NCBI GenBank assembly: GCA_040752295.1
Contig: JBFMFE010000052.1
Coordinates: 1-9,845, forward strand
Origin: JBFMFE01 sp040752295
GTDB taxonomy: Bacteria; UBP15; UBA6099; JBFMBQ01
Direction of reading: 5' to 3'
Length of the DNA stretch: 9,845 nucleotides
In this document: piece after piece, positions 1 through 6,667 of the stretch
Numbering within the stretch: the first letter of the stretch is position 1
Layout of the letters: the number at the start of each line of letters is the position of its first letter
Program-made: the position numbers and the translations under genes
The notes under the pieces: model-generated
Databases searched by the model: none
Seen by the model: the letters and a program-made list of their open reading frames with translations, nothing else
Told to the model about the DNA's origin: nothing

Positions 1-391
1 TGCACGGCGTCAGGTCCACGTACGGCGCGTTGACCGTGAACGTCGCGCTCATTACGTTGTTCATCACGTTGTAACGCTCGGGCACGCGGTTTCGCTTCGC
101 GGGATCGGGCTGAAGCGCGGGATCGACGGGATCGACCGTCACGCTTATATTGTAGTCCCCGGGAACGTCGAAAACAAGACCTCCCGGCACGTCATCGGGG
201 GTCAGAACGTTCACCGTCCCCGGTCCGTCGAAATGAACGTCCGTCCACGTCCTGTCGTAGCCCCCCGGACCCCTTATGCGCACCGCCGCCCAGAAATCAG
301 CCGCCCTCATCGTCCGCCACCTGTTCAGCGCCGTCACCGCAAAACCCTTTATCGCCCACCCCGCCGTCGTCAAATTCGCATGGAATGCCAT
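1..391 (-). CDS. CARDB-like surface or secreted protein, 5' part only (runs off the left edge)
   Basis: The frame is open from ATG at 391 down to base 1 (130 codons) with no stop, so only the N-terminal part is in the window. The product is not certain. Residues about 45-128 look like a CARDB or similar Ig-like beta domain: a segment with W and several D/G turns, then PGDYNISVTVDP, then an E-x-Y-N-x-x-N-N stretch (PERYNVMNNV) and a final beta strand. In CARDB domains this corresponds to the E-x-N-E-x-N-N signature near the end. Such domains usually occur in tandem in extracellular proteins. No signal peptide is visible at this start and no Shine-Dalgarno lies in front of it. The frame is open further upstream, to about 30 codons inside the glycosyltransferase gene. 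A much better start (ATG at 417) lies in another frame. The true N-terminus may therefore be lost through a frameshift, or the gene may be a damaged remnant. That coding sequence is present is fairly likely; the start is uncertain. Confidence 0.5.
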   Translation of the reverse strand, partial: MAFHANLTTAGWAIKGFAVTALNRWRTMRAADFWAAVRIRGPGGYDRTWTDVHFDGPGTVNVLTPDDVPGGLVFDVPGDYNISVTVDPVDPALQPDPAKRNRVPERYNVMNNVMSATFTVNAPYVDLTPC

Positions 392-417
392 TCGAGATGC
401 GCGGAACGCTGGTTCAT
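370..417 (-). other. 15-codon frame with a well-placed start, overlapping the glycosyltransferase stop (ATGA)
   Basis: The glycosyltransferase stop TGA (416-414) overlaps an ATG (417-415) as ATGA, the classic arrangement of translationally coupled genes. AAGGG lies 7 bases upstream (429-425) as a usable Shine-Dalgarno. The frame reads MNQRSAHLEWHSMRI and then stops at 372-370. The CARDB-like frame continues in the same direction but is offset by one base. This ATG may be the original start of the CARDB-like gene, followed by a one-base frame break between 417 and 370 (mutation or sequence error). A real 15-residue leader peptide is less likely. Confidence 0.35.
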
Positions 418-1184
418 CCTCTTTCCCTTGAACGATTCGTTCTTCCGTCTTCAGCGCCGGTTCTGCTGCTGAGGGTCTTCAGGCTGCGCCGGATTCTGAA
501 GATCGCCCGCAGTGTGCGCGGGACGTCGCCGGCGCCGACGGTGGGCGCGCCGGACGTGCGCGGGAAGTGGCTGACGGGGATTTCTTTTATTGAGAAGCCG
601 AGCGCGCGCGCCTTCGCGAGGATTTCGGCGTCAACGAAGAAGTCGTCGGACTCGATGGCGAGCGCGTCGAACACCTCGCGGCGGAAGAGCTTGAACGCGC
701 AGTTGACGTCACCGACGCCCACGCGGAAAAGGAGCCCGACGGCGAGGTTGAACGTCTTCGAGCACACGAGCCTGATGAGTGGGTCCGCCCTGCGGACGCG
801 GCGTCCGGCGACTACGTGGAAATCCGCGGCGTGGGGGAGGAACTTTCCTATTTCCATCGGGTCGAACTGGTTGTCGGCGTCGGTGTAGAAGACGAGCGGA
901 AACCTTGCGGCGAGGAAGCCGGAGCGGAGCGCGGCGCCGTAGCCCTTGTTGACGCCGTGGTGGATCACGCGCAGAGCGGGCGTTTCGGCTGCAAGCGAGT
1001 CGAGGATTGCGCCCGTGGCGTCGGAGCTTCCGTCGTCCACGAAGACGATTTCGTAGTCCGCGGCGAACTTTTCGAGTGCTTCCGCGGCTCGCCGCACCGC
1101 CGCTCTCACGTTGCCTTCCTCGTTGAAGGCGGGCATGACGAAGGAGACGCGGTGTTGAGGCTTTTCACGGTTTCCCTCGTTCAT
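414..1184 (-). CDS. Family 2 glycosyltransferase (dolichyl/undecaprenyl-phosphate sugar transferase type)
   Basis: A 256-residue GT-A enzyme expected to move a sugar from a nucleotide-sugar donor to a lipid phosphate or other acceptor on the cytoplasmic face of the membrane. Seen in the sequence: the N-terminal strand and loop SFVMPAFNEEGNV (residues 14-26), nucleotide-binding VDDGSSD (49-55), the GYGAALRSGF segment (81-90), the metal-binding D-A-D in YTDADNQFDP (D102, D104), KLFRREVF (165-172), and DAEILAKARALGF (185-197) followed by the basic loop EIPVSHFPR (201-209). This is the DPM1-like pattern of GT2. The length fits a soluble DPM1-type enzyme; no C-terminal membrane helices are present. 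The chosen ATG has AAGAGG 6 bases upstream. The gene follows the GT-C-like membrane protein by 19 bp, so both are probably on one transcript, and its stop overlaps the next ATG. The last 20 or so residues are basic and polar and resemble no family motif. Donor and acceptor cannot be told from the sequence. Confidence 0.9.
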   Translation of the reverse strand: MNEGNREKPQHRVSFVMPAFNEEGNVRAAVRRAAEALEKFAADYEIVFVDDGSSDATGAILDSLAAETPALRVIHHGVNKGYGAALRSGFLAARFPLVFYTDADNQFDPMEIGKFLPHAADFHVVAGRRVRRADPLIRLVCSKTFNLAVGLLFRVGVGDVNCAFKLFRREVFDALAIESDDFFVDAEILAKARALGFSIKEIPVSHFPRTSGAPTVGAGDVPRTLRAIFRIRRSLKTLSSRTGAEDGRTNRSRERG

Positions 1185-1190
1185 CGGGTG

Positions 1191-1196
1191 CCTCTT
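1191..1196 (-). promoter_or_regulatory. Shine-Dalgarno of the glycosyltransferase gene
   Basis: AAGAGG on the minus strand, 6 bases before the ATG at 1184, inside the 19-bp gap after the upstream gene. It supports that start. Confidence 0.7.
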
Positions 1197-1203
1197 TTCC
1201 TTT

Positions 1204-3096
1204 TTATTTCAGCAATTTTTTGACCGTCCGGCGGAATTTTGGATCGAGCGCGGCGGCTGTTCTGAACGCGCGCTGCGCCTCGTCCTCCCTGCCCTCTTCG
1301 AGGTATATGCTGCCGAGGAGCGCGTACGGACCCGCGAGTCGCTTGTGGCTTCGCGTAAGCGTCGTAAGCACGCGCTTTGCGGTGTCGTAGTTTTTGAGTT
1401 TGTACTCGATGTAGCCCAGGGCGTGGAGGGCAATGGGGTTGGGGTCGAGCGCCGGGTCGTCGAGTGAGCGCGCGAGTTCACGGCGGACGTCATCGAGGAA
1501 CCCGCCTCCCTCATCGAGCGCGACGCGGGCGACGTGAAGCGCGTTGTACGGGTTGACGTACTCGTAGGCGTGCTTTTTGATCAGGTGCTGGAATTTGTGC
1601 GCGGGGAGCACGTAGATCAGCGCCCTGTCGTCCCAGAATACGAGTCTCCATCCGGAGGCGCTCAGGCTGACAGCATGGGCTTCCTCCTTCTGCTCGAAGG
1701 CGAAGACGGCGTAGTCGAAGCCGTATTTTTCCGCGAGCGCGTCCCACTTTTCCGGCGTGGGCGCGCTCCAGAAGTCGAGCATCGAGCCGTAAAAATCTCT
1801 TCCGTGCAGCGTCGTGCGCCCGTCTATGAACACCCTGAAACCGGGATAGAGCCGCCAGATAAGGTACCCGCCGATTGAATATTCGTTGTACATCTTCTCC
1901 CTGAAGGCGCCCTTGTTACGCTGAAGGAACCTAACCGCGCCTTCTGGAAAGTGCCAGTGGACGCCGAACCCTTCGATGTAGACCCTTTCGGTGACGGCGT
2001 GGTACGCGCCCGCGGCGAGCAGGGCGGAGACGAGTACGAGCGCGCCGGCGGTGCGGAGCGGGCGTGAGAGGCGCAGCGGGCGCAGCGCTTCGGCGGCGTG
2101 GGCGGCGGTCATCGGCGCGGCGACCATGCTGAAGATCGCCATGAAACGCTGCGACTTGAGCGCCATCGCAGCCGTGAGGACGAACAGACACAGGCGGACG
2201 AGGTCGAGACGCCTGAACCTGACGAAGAACGACAGCGCCCCGGCGAAAAGGAGGAACCTGAAGGCGTTGAAGCGCACGGGACCTTCCAGTCCGAACAGCG
2301 CGCTCATCGTGGTGGGCGCCCACTCGGCGATGTATTTCATGAAGACGTCCGTGCCCGCGAACTTGAAAGGGGCGGTCACGCCGTGAAGCCCGTAAGGGTT
2401 CAGGAGGCACGCCCCGAGGCAGAGGAACGCCGCCGGGACGAGCGAAAGCGCGCGCCGGAACGCCTCGCCGCGCCCGCCGTCATTCGCCGCCTTCAAGCGC
2501 GCGCCGGCAATGCCTGACGCCGCGGCGGCGATGAGAAGCACAACGCCGAACACCGCTCCGGGATGCACGTTCACCCAGACAACCTGAAACAGGGGGAGAA
2601 GGTAGAGCGGGCTTCTGCCGGTGAGGATTTTCTTCCGAATAAGGTAGATGAAAAGCGCCGTGAAGACGAGCGTCAGTATTTCGGGTCTGCCTGAAAAGCG
2701 CGGTCTCGAGCAGAGCGCGGCGGCTGTGAGCATCACGACCGTGCCCGCGGCGCCCGCGCCCTCCAGCCGTGCCGTGAGAAAAATGACGAGGAAGAGCGCG
2801 CACGTCACGGCGGTCGTGAAGAGGATGACGCCGTTTATCCCCCCCGCCCGGTACGCGGCGTACAGGATGAGGTCGCCGAGCCACTCGTCGTTGATCCAGG
2901 GCTTCCCGACCGTGGTGTACGAGAAGGGGTCGCGTTCCGGGAGGCTGCGCGCGGCGACGATAATCTCGCCCGTTTTCAGGTGCCACCACGTGTCGCCGTC
3001 GGTGATTCGGACGGTTGACACAAGGAGGACGAACCCGGAAAAAAGGACGCAGATGAAGATTGCGGCAAAATGGTTTTCGCCGTCGCCGCCGCGCAT
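1204..3096 (-). CDS. Polytopic GT-C-like membrane protein with C-terminal TPRs
   Basis: A 630-residue inner-membrane protein. The N-terminal 370 residues hold about nine hydrophobic segments (around 10-29, 86-108, 116-130, 138-154, 164-176, 180-198, 217-232, 278-316 as two, and 346-366). Motifs match a widespread family of GT-C-like (lipid-linked sugar-dependent) membrane glycosyltransferases that is often left as hypothetical: D35-x-WWH in the first loop with GKPWINDEWL (64-73), WVNVHPG (174-180), LNPYG (232-236), and then an exported soluble segment with NEYSIGGYLIWRLYP (404-418) and RVFIDGRTTL (421-430). The acidic D35/H39 region in the first external loop is the usual place of the catalytic residue in GT-C enzymes. 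Residues about 552-622 form two TPR-like helix pairs (for example YALLGSIYLEEGREDEAQRAF). The ATG at 3096 has only a weak Shine-Dalgarno. It heads the unit that continues with the family 2 glycosyltransferase 19 bp downstream, which suggests joint work on a lipid-linked glycan or on protein glycosylation (inference). Enzymatic activity is not proven by the motifs. Confidence 0.8.
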   Translation of the reverse strand: MRGGDGENHFAAIFICVLFSGFVLLVSTVRITDGDTWWHLKTGEIIVAARSLPERDPFSYTTVGKPWINDEWLGDLILYAAYRAGGINGVILFTTAVTCALFLVIFLTARLEGAGAAGTVVMLTAAALCSRPRFSGRPEILTLVFTALFIYLIRKKILTGRSPLYLLPLFQVVWVNVHPGAVFGVVLLIAAAASGIAGARLKAANDGGRGEAFRRALSLVPAAFLCLGACLLNPYGLHGVTAPFKFAGTDVFMKYIAEWAPTTMSALFGLEGPVRFNAFRFLLFAGALSFFVRFRRLDLVRLCLFVLTAAMALKSQRFMAIFSMVAAPMTAAHAAEALRPLRLSRPLRTAGALVLVSALLAAGAYHAVTERVYIEGFGVHWHFPEGAVRFLQRNKGAFREKMYNEYSIGGYLIWRLYPGFRVFIDGRTTLHGRDFYGSMLDFWSAPTPEKWDALAEKYGFDYAVFAFEQKEEAHAVSLSASGWRLVFWDDRALIYVLPAHKFQHLIKKHAYEYVNPYNALHVARVALDEGGGFLDDVRRELARSLDDPALDPNPIALHALGYIEYKLKNYDTAKRVLTTLTRSHKRLAGPYALLGSIYLEEGREDEAQRAFRTAAALDPKFRRTVKKLLK

Positions 3097-3106
3097 TGCC
3101 GCTCGT

Positions 3107-3136
3107 ATTTTAATCCCGGCGGCTTCGCAACGTAAA
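3107..3136 (-). promoter_or_regulatory. Candidate promoter of the GT-C-like / glycosyltransferase unit
   Basis: On the minus strand TTTACG (3136-3131) and TAAAAT (3112-3107) are separated by 18 bp, with 4 of 6 and 5 of 6 matches to the sigma-70 boxes. Transcription would start only a few bases before the ATG at 3096, giving a nearly leaderless message, which fits the weak Shine-Dalgarno there. An alternative -10 (TATAAG, 3198-3193) lies further upstream but has no good -35. Confidence 0.3.
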
Positions 3137-3172
3137 CCTCAGTGCGCGTTCATGGAACGTCGTTTATGGTGA

Positions 3173-3197
3173 ATAAGCGTGACGCGGTTACACTTAT
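3173..3197. repeat. Imperfect palindrome in the gap before the GT-C-like gene
   Basis: ATAAGCGTGA (3173-3182) and TTACACTTAT (3188-3197) pair at 8 of 10 positions by Watson-Crick rules, with one G-U in RNA, around the 5-base centre CGCGG. It directly adjoins a TATAAG -10-like box on the minus strand (3198-3193). It could be a dimeric regulator's operator or a leader hairpin. The 150-bp gap 3097-3246 holds no gene. Confidence 0.35.
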
Positions 3198-3246
3198 AGT
3201 ATCCTCCGGCTCGCATCGGGTTGTCCCGCGGCGTTTGTTCCGACGG

Positions 3247-4380
3247 TTACAGGGGTTCGATCTTTTTCACCGACCCGTTTTCCGTTTCCATGGTATACGG
3301 CGGCTTGACTGGGGGATTGTGTATGAGGTACGGCGGTGGTTGGGGTCGAACCGCGGGGCATTCCGCTGCGGTGGTTTCGCCCGCGCGCTGGAGGACGACC
3401 GTGAGCCTGTCGCCGGCTTCGCCGGCGTGTATTGAATAGGTCACCTTTTCGGCGGGGTGGAGAGCGACGACTGCGTCGCGGCTCTGGTAGCCGGGGACGT
3501 TTTTCATGATCTTATCAACGGCGAGTGGGGACGGGAAAGCGACGAAGTGGTATTCCCTGTCGTCCTTCATCCGGTCGTAGGGGGCGGGCTGAGCGCCGAC
3601 GTTGTATATTTCGAGGTTGAAGAGGCGGGTGAGCTGTTTGACGCGGCGGAGCTGTTTTTCGAGGGTTTCGGGCACGCTCGTCCGCGACAGAAGGAGGAGA
3701 AGGCGCGGGACCTCCGGGGTTTCATACGCCTGGAATTCGACGGTGTAGGCGAATGTCAGGTCGAGAATTTCGTAGCCCTCGCCGCCGGTGAATTCGACGT
3801 TCTTGAGTATGTTCTGTGGCTGGGGCAGGACGTCCTGCGGGGGTGACGCCGGGCGCGTGCGGTAGTAAACGACGTTGATCATCATCTCATCGTCCTGTGC
3901 GGCTTTGACGTCGGCTTCCACGTTGGGTTTCACGTGGGCGACGATGAAAGAGACGGGCGAGGAAGAGCCGAACCGAACGCCGGACGCCGCGCCGGCGCTG
4001 ACGGCGGCGCTCATGAGCGTGTGGGTCTCGATTTTTTCGAGAAGCGGCGTTGCGACGCCGGACGTGACGGCGGTGAGTGTGGGGTGGAGCAGCACGCCGG
4101 GCAGCGCGAGGACGATGCGGTTGGGCATTGAGAGCCTGTAGAGGTCCGGCTGTATGGGATACGGCAGGCGGATGGTGAGCGTGTTCCACTCGTCGCCGGC
4201 GATGAATGAGACGCCCTGCACGGCGCCGGCGGCGTCGGCAGCGAGTGGGACGGGGAAGGCAGCGAGCAGAGCTGCGGCGAGTAAGAGGGCGGAGACCGCT
4301 GCGTGGAGGCGGCGGGCGGCGGCGCGTGTCGAGGGGGAGCGTTGCCGCGCGGCGCCTGCTGCGGGCTGAGCGTCCGTCAT
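3247..4380 (-). CDS. Secreted protein with AMIN-like domains
   Basis: A 377-residue exported protein of unknown function. Residues 1-50 form a long signal peptide: an Arg-rich n-region (R12-R24), a hydrophobic core (ALLLAAALLAAFPV, 31-44), and a likely cleavage near ADA/A (48-51). Residues about 54-98 resemble an AMIN domain: a strand after GVSFIAGDEWNTLTIRL, then the closing YRLSMPNRIVLALPG (81-95). A second region, residues about 190-233, repeats the layout (VEFTGGEGYEILDLTFAY, then VPRLLLLLS), so two AMIN-like units are plausible. The C-terminal 45 residues are Pro-rich and probably unstructured. AMIN domains are known from periplasmic amidases and type IV pilus secretins, where they bind peptidoglycan. 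No amidase or secretin domain follows here. The ATG overlaps the EF-G-like stop codon (TAATG), so translation is probably coupled. The reading frame and export signal are secure; the domain assignment is moderate. Confidence 0.75.
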   Translation of the reverse strand: MTDAQPAAGAARQRSPSTRAAARRLHAAVSALLLAAALLAAFPVPLAADAAGAVQGVSFIAGDEWNTLTIRLPYPIQPDLYRLSMPNRIVLALPGVLLHPTLTAVTSGVATPLLEKIETHTLMSAAVSAGAASGVRFGSSSPVSFIVAHVKPNVEADVKAAQDDEMMINVVYYRTRPASPPQDVLPQPQNILKNVEFTGGEGYEILDLTFAYTVEFQAYETPEVPRLLLLLSRTSVPETLEKQLRRVKQLTRLFNLEIYNVGAQPAPYDRMKDDREYHFVAFPSPLAVDKIMKNVPGYQSRDAVVALHPAEKVTYSIHAGEAGDRLTVVLQRAGETTAAECPAVRPQPPPYLIHNPPVKPPYTMETENGSVKKIEPL

Positions 4381-6455
4381 TATCTCTCGTCTTCCTGCCG
4401 GGATTTTTCGTGTCTCGCTATGAGTTCCTCGGCGATTTTTCTGGGTACTTCCTCGAAGTGATCGAGTTCCATTGTGTACGAGCCGCGCCCCGAGGTCATG
4501 GAGTTGAGGTCGGGGGCGTAGCGGAGCATCTCCGCCTGTGGAACGACGGCTTTGATGATTTTGACGCCCGGACCCTGGTCAATGGCGGTGACCCTGCCCC
4601 GTCTTCCGTTTATGTCGCCTATTATATCACCCATGTTTTCTTCCGGCACTTCGATTTCGACGCTCATGACGGGTTCGAGAATGGCGGGATCCGCTTCCGC
4701 GACGCCTTTAGTTATCGCCATCGAGGAGGCGATCTTGAAGGCGAGGTCGGAAGAATCCACCTCGTGGTAGGTGCCGTCGAAGATGGTGACCCTCATGTCC
4801 ACGACGGGGTAACCGGCGACGACGCCTTTTGCCATCTTTTCGACGACGCCCTTTTCCACGGCGGGGATGTAGTTTCTGGGCACGGCGCCGCCGAATATCC
4901 TGTTGACGAATTCGAAGCCCTGCCCTCTCGGGAGAGGTTCGAGTTCGAGCCACACGTCGCCGTATTGTCCCCTGCCGCCGGATTGTCTTTTGTATTTGCC
5001 CTGGACCTTGACGGTTCTGCGCACTGTCTCGCGGTAGGGGACCTGGGGGGTGGAGGTCTGGACCTCTATGGCGAACCTTCGTTTGAGCTGGCTGACGATG
5101 GAGTCCACGTGGAGCTGTCCCATGCCGGAGATGGTCAGTTCCTTCGTCTGCTCGTGGCGGAACAGCCGCATGAGGGGGTCTTCCTCGAGCAGTCTGTTGA
5201 GTCCCATGCTGAGCTTGTCCTCGTCGCCGCGTTCTTTCGGCTTGATGGCGATGGAGAGGACAGGTTCGGGAAAGACCGGACGGGGGATGACAGCGGGGAA
5301 GTTGGGGTCGGAGAGCGTGTCGCCGGTCTGTATTTCCTGGATTTTGACGACGGCGGCGACGTCGCCCGGTCCGGCGGAGGGAATGGACGTCTGTTTTTTA
5401 CCGCAGATGGAGAATATCTGTCCGATTTTTTCCTTTCTGCCGGACGCGGAGTTGTAGAGTGTGGAGTCGGGTTTCACCGCGCCCGAGACGACCCTGAAGG
5501 CGGCGACCTTGCCGGTGTACTGGTCAATGGTGATTTTGAAGACCTGGGCGGCGAAGGGTTCGTTAACGTGGGGTTTTTTCTCGATCTCTGCGCCGTCCGT
5601 GTCCTTAGCCTTCACGGCGCCCCTGTCTTCCGGCGCGGCGGAAAAATCGAGGAAGTAGTCGAGAAACTGCGCGATTCCGACGTCGAGGAGCGCGGAGCCG
5701 GCGAACACGGGCGCGAGCCTCGCGGAGACCGTGCCGGCGCGGACCGCGGCTTTGATCTGGTCGGGATTTATTTCCTCGCCTTCGAGGTATTTTTCCATAA
5801 GCGAGTCGTCCACTTCCGCAGCCGTTTCGATGAGGTTTTCACGATACCTGTCGGCGGACGCGCGGGATTCCCCGGGGACGTCCTCCTCGGTGTATTTCTC
5901 CCTTCCGTCGGCGGCGGCGACGTACGCCTTCATCTTCACGAGGTCTATGACGCCGGCGAGCGCGCCGTTCCTGATGAGCGGCATTGTGACGGGGACGAGC
6001 GGAAAGTTCAGTGTCTCGCGGGCGGACTTCCAGGCTTTCTCGAATGAGGCGTTTTCCCTGTCCGCCTCGTTGATGAAGATGAAACGCGGGATGGACTTTT
6101 CGTTGAGATACCGCCACAGCTTCAGGGCGTGGGTTCTCACGCCGTCAACGCCGCTGACGGGCATGACGGCGTTATCCATGAGCTGCGCGACCGCCTTTGT
6201 GGCGCCGATCAGGTCGGGGTATCCCGCCGTGTCCACGATGTGAAGATTGTGTTTTTTCCATTGAAAAGAACAGACGGAGGGAAAAAGCGTCATCGTTCTC
6301 TGCTGTTCCTCGGGGTCGTGGTCGGAGGCGGTGTTTCCCTCCGTGACTTTTCCCATTTTGTCCGTGGCGCCGGCTGAGAAGAGGATCGCTTCGCAGAGCG
6401 TGGTTTTTCCCGTTCCCTTGGGTGCGATCAGAGCGGCGTTCCTTGCGGCGTTCAT
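4380..6455 (-). CDS. fusA: Elongation factor G-like GTPase (EF-G2 type paralogue)
   Basis: A 691-residue full-length EF-G family protein; the symbol is meant at family level. Domain I: P-loop APKGTGKT (11-18; EF-G also has Ala first), switch I with EEQQRTMT (49-56), G3 DTAGY (75-79), G4 NEAD (129-132), G5 GSA (253-255). Domain II is at about 298-386 (KITIDQYTGKVAAFRVVSG), domain III at about 395-468 (SGMGQLHVD, 443-451), domain IV at about 470-590 (GGRGQYGDV, then GTYHEVDSSDLAFK, 561-574) and domain V at about 595-680 (EPVMSVEIEVPEENMGDIIGD, GRGSYTME). Compared with canonical EF-G, the catalytic His of DTPGH is Tyr79, the Lys of NKxD is Glu130, and the P-loop HID is PKG. Tyr in G3 is known from EF-G2 paralogues. 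The domain IV tip His (H564), important for translocation, is kept. It probably acts on the ribosome, but GTP affinity or hydrolysis may be altered. AAGGAGG stands 7 bases before the ATG. The next gene overlaps its stop. Confidence 0.92.
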   Translation of the reverse strand: MNAARNAALIAPKGTGKTTLCEAILFSAGATDKMGKVTEGNTASDHDPEEQQRTMTLFPSVCSFQWKKHNLHIVDTAGYPDLIGATKAVAQLMDNAVMPVSGVDGVRTHALKLWRYLNEKSIPRFIFINEADRENASFEKAWKSARETLNFPLVPVTMPLIRNGALAGVIDLVKMKAYVAAADGREKYTEEDVPGESRASADRYRENLIETAAEVDDSLMEKYLEGEEINPDQIKAAVRAGTVSARLAPVFAGSALLDVGIAQFLDYFLDFSAAPEDRGAVKAKDTDGAEIEKKPHVNEPFAAQVFKITIDQYTGKVAAFRVVSGAVKPDSTLYNSASGRKEKIGQIFSICGKKQTSIPSAGPGDVAAVVKIQEIQTGDTLSDPNFPAVIPRPVFPEPVLSIAIKPKERGDEDKLSMGLNRLLEEDPLMRLFRHEQTKELTISGMGQLHVDSIVSQLKRRFAIEVQTSTPQVPYRETVRRTVKVQGKYKRQSGGRGQYGDVWLELEPLPRGQGFEFVNRIFGGAVPRNYIPAVEKGVVEKMAKGVVAGYPVVDMRVTIFDGTYHEVDSSDLAFKIASSMAITKGVAEADPAILEPVMSVEIEVPEENMGDIIGDINGRRGRVTAIDQGPGVKIIKAVVPQAEMLRYAPDLNSMTSGRGSYTMELDHFEEVPRKIAEELIARHEKSRQEDER

Positions 6456-6462
6456 GAGGCTG

Positions 6463-6469
6463 CCTCCTT
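6463..6469 (-). promoter_or_regulatory. Strong Shine-Dalgarno of the EF-G-like gene
   Basis: AAGGAGG on the minus strand, 7 bases before the ATG at 6455. It fixes the start of the gene. Confidence 0.85.
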
Positions 6470-6476
6470 AAAGAAA

Positions 6477-6499
6477 GTCGGACAGGTCAGACTGTCGGA
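6477..6499 (-). repeat. Three tandem TCYGAC hexamers before the EF-G-like gene
   Basis: Read on the minus strand, TCCGAC (6499-6494), TCTGAC (6491-6486) and TCCGAC (6482-6477) follow each other at 8- and 9-base steps, just upstream of the Shine-Dalgarno. The same stretch contains a 5-bp inverted repeat (GACAG / CTGTC around 6 bases). It may be a protein-binding site in the leader or a chance repeat. No convincing -10 box for the EF-G-like gene was found; TTGACG (6535-6530) is a possible -35 without a clear partner. Confidence 0.35.
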
Positions 6500-6601
6500 C
6501 TGATCCGTGGACCATGATCGGCTCGGAGTCGTCAAACCTCCCGTTCGTTCCGCCCGCGAGGTCCACCGGACGCGCGCGGCGCGCGGTACCGCCGCCGCTG
6601 C

Positions 6602-6630
6602 TTGACGCCCGTTTTCAATCCTGTTATTTT
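6602..6630 (+). promoter_or_regulatory. Promoter of the PilZ-like gene
   Basis: TTGACG (6602-6607) and TATTTT (6625-6630) are separated by exactly 17 bp, with 5 of 6 and 4 of 6 matches to the sigma-70 boxes. Transcription would start near 6637, about 30 bases before the ATG at 6668. This makes the in-frame ATG at 6602 impossible as a start on this transcript. Confidence 0.6.
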
Positions 6631-6655
6631 AGTTAATCCGCGGAGACTGCACAAC

Positions 6656-6660
6656 GGAGG
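6656..6660 (+). promoter_or_regulatory. Shine-Dalgarno that decides the start of the PilZ-like gene
   Basis: GGAGG, 7 bases before the ATG at 6668. An in-frame ATG at 6602 has no such site and falls on the -35 box of the promoter. Confidence 0.75.
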
Positions 6661-6667
6661 AACGGAA

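Noticed and set aside
385..888. Plus-strand frame across the end of the glycosyltransferase gene
   Set aside because: It is antisense to conserved GT2 motifs and its translation is low-complexity and basic.
4206..6047. Very long frame (613 codons) on the plus strand opposite the EF-G-like gene
   Set aside because: It is an antisense shadow caused by high GC in the third codon position; the translation is Arg- and Gly/Asp-rich without any domain, and the minus strand encodes a complete EF-G.
6553..6600. GC-rich alternating cgcgcg stretch in the divergent promoter region
   Set aside because: It forms only short, low-complexity self-pairings expected in GC-rich DNA, with no sign of a defined site.
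6602..6667. Upstream in-frame ATG (6602) for the PilZ-like gene
   Set aside because: It overlaps the -35 box, has no Shine-Dalgarno, and the extra 22 residues fit no domain; the ATG at 6668 has GGAGG at 7 bases.
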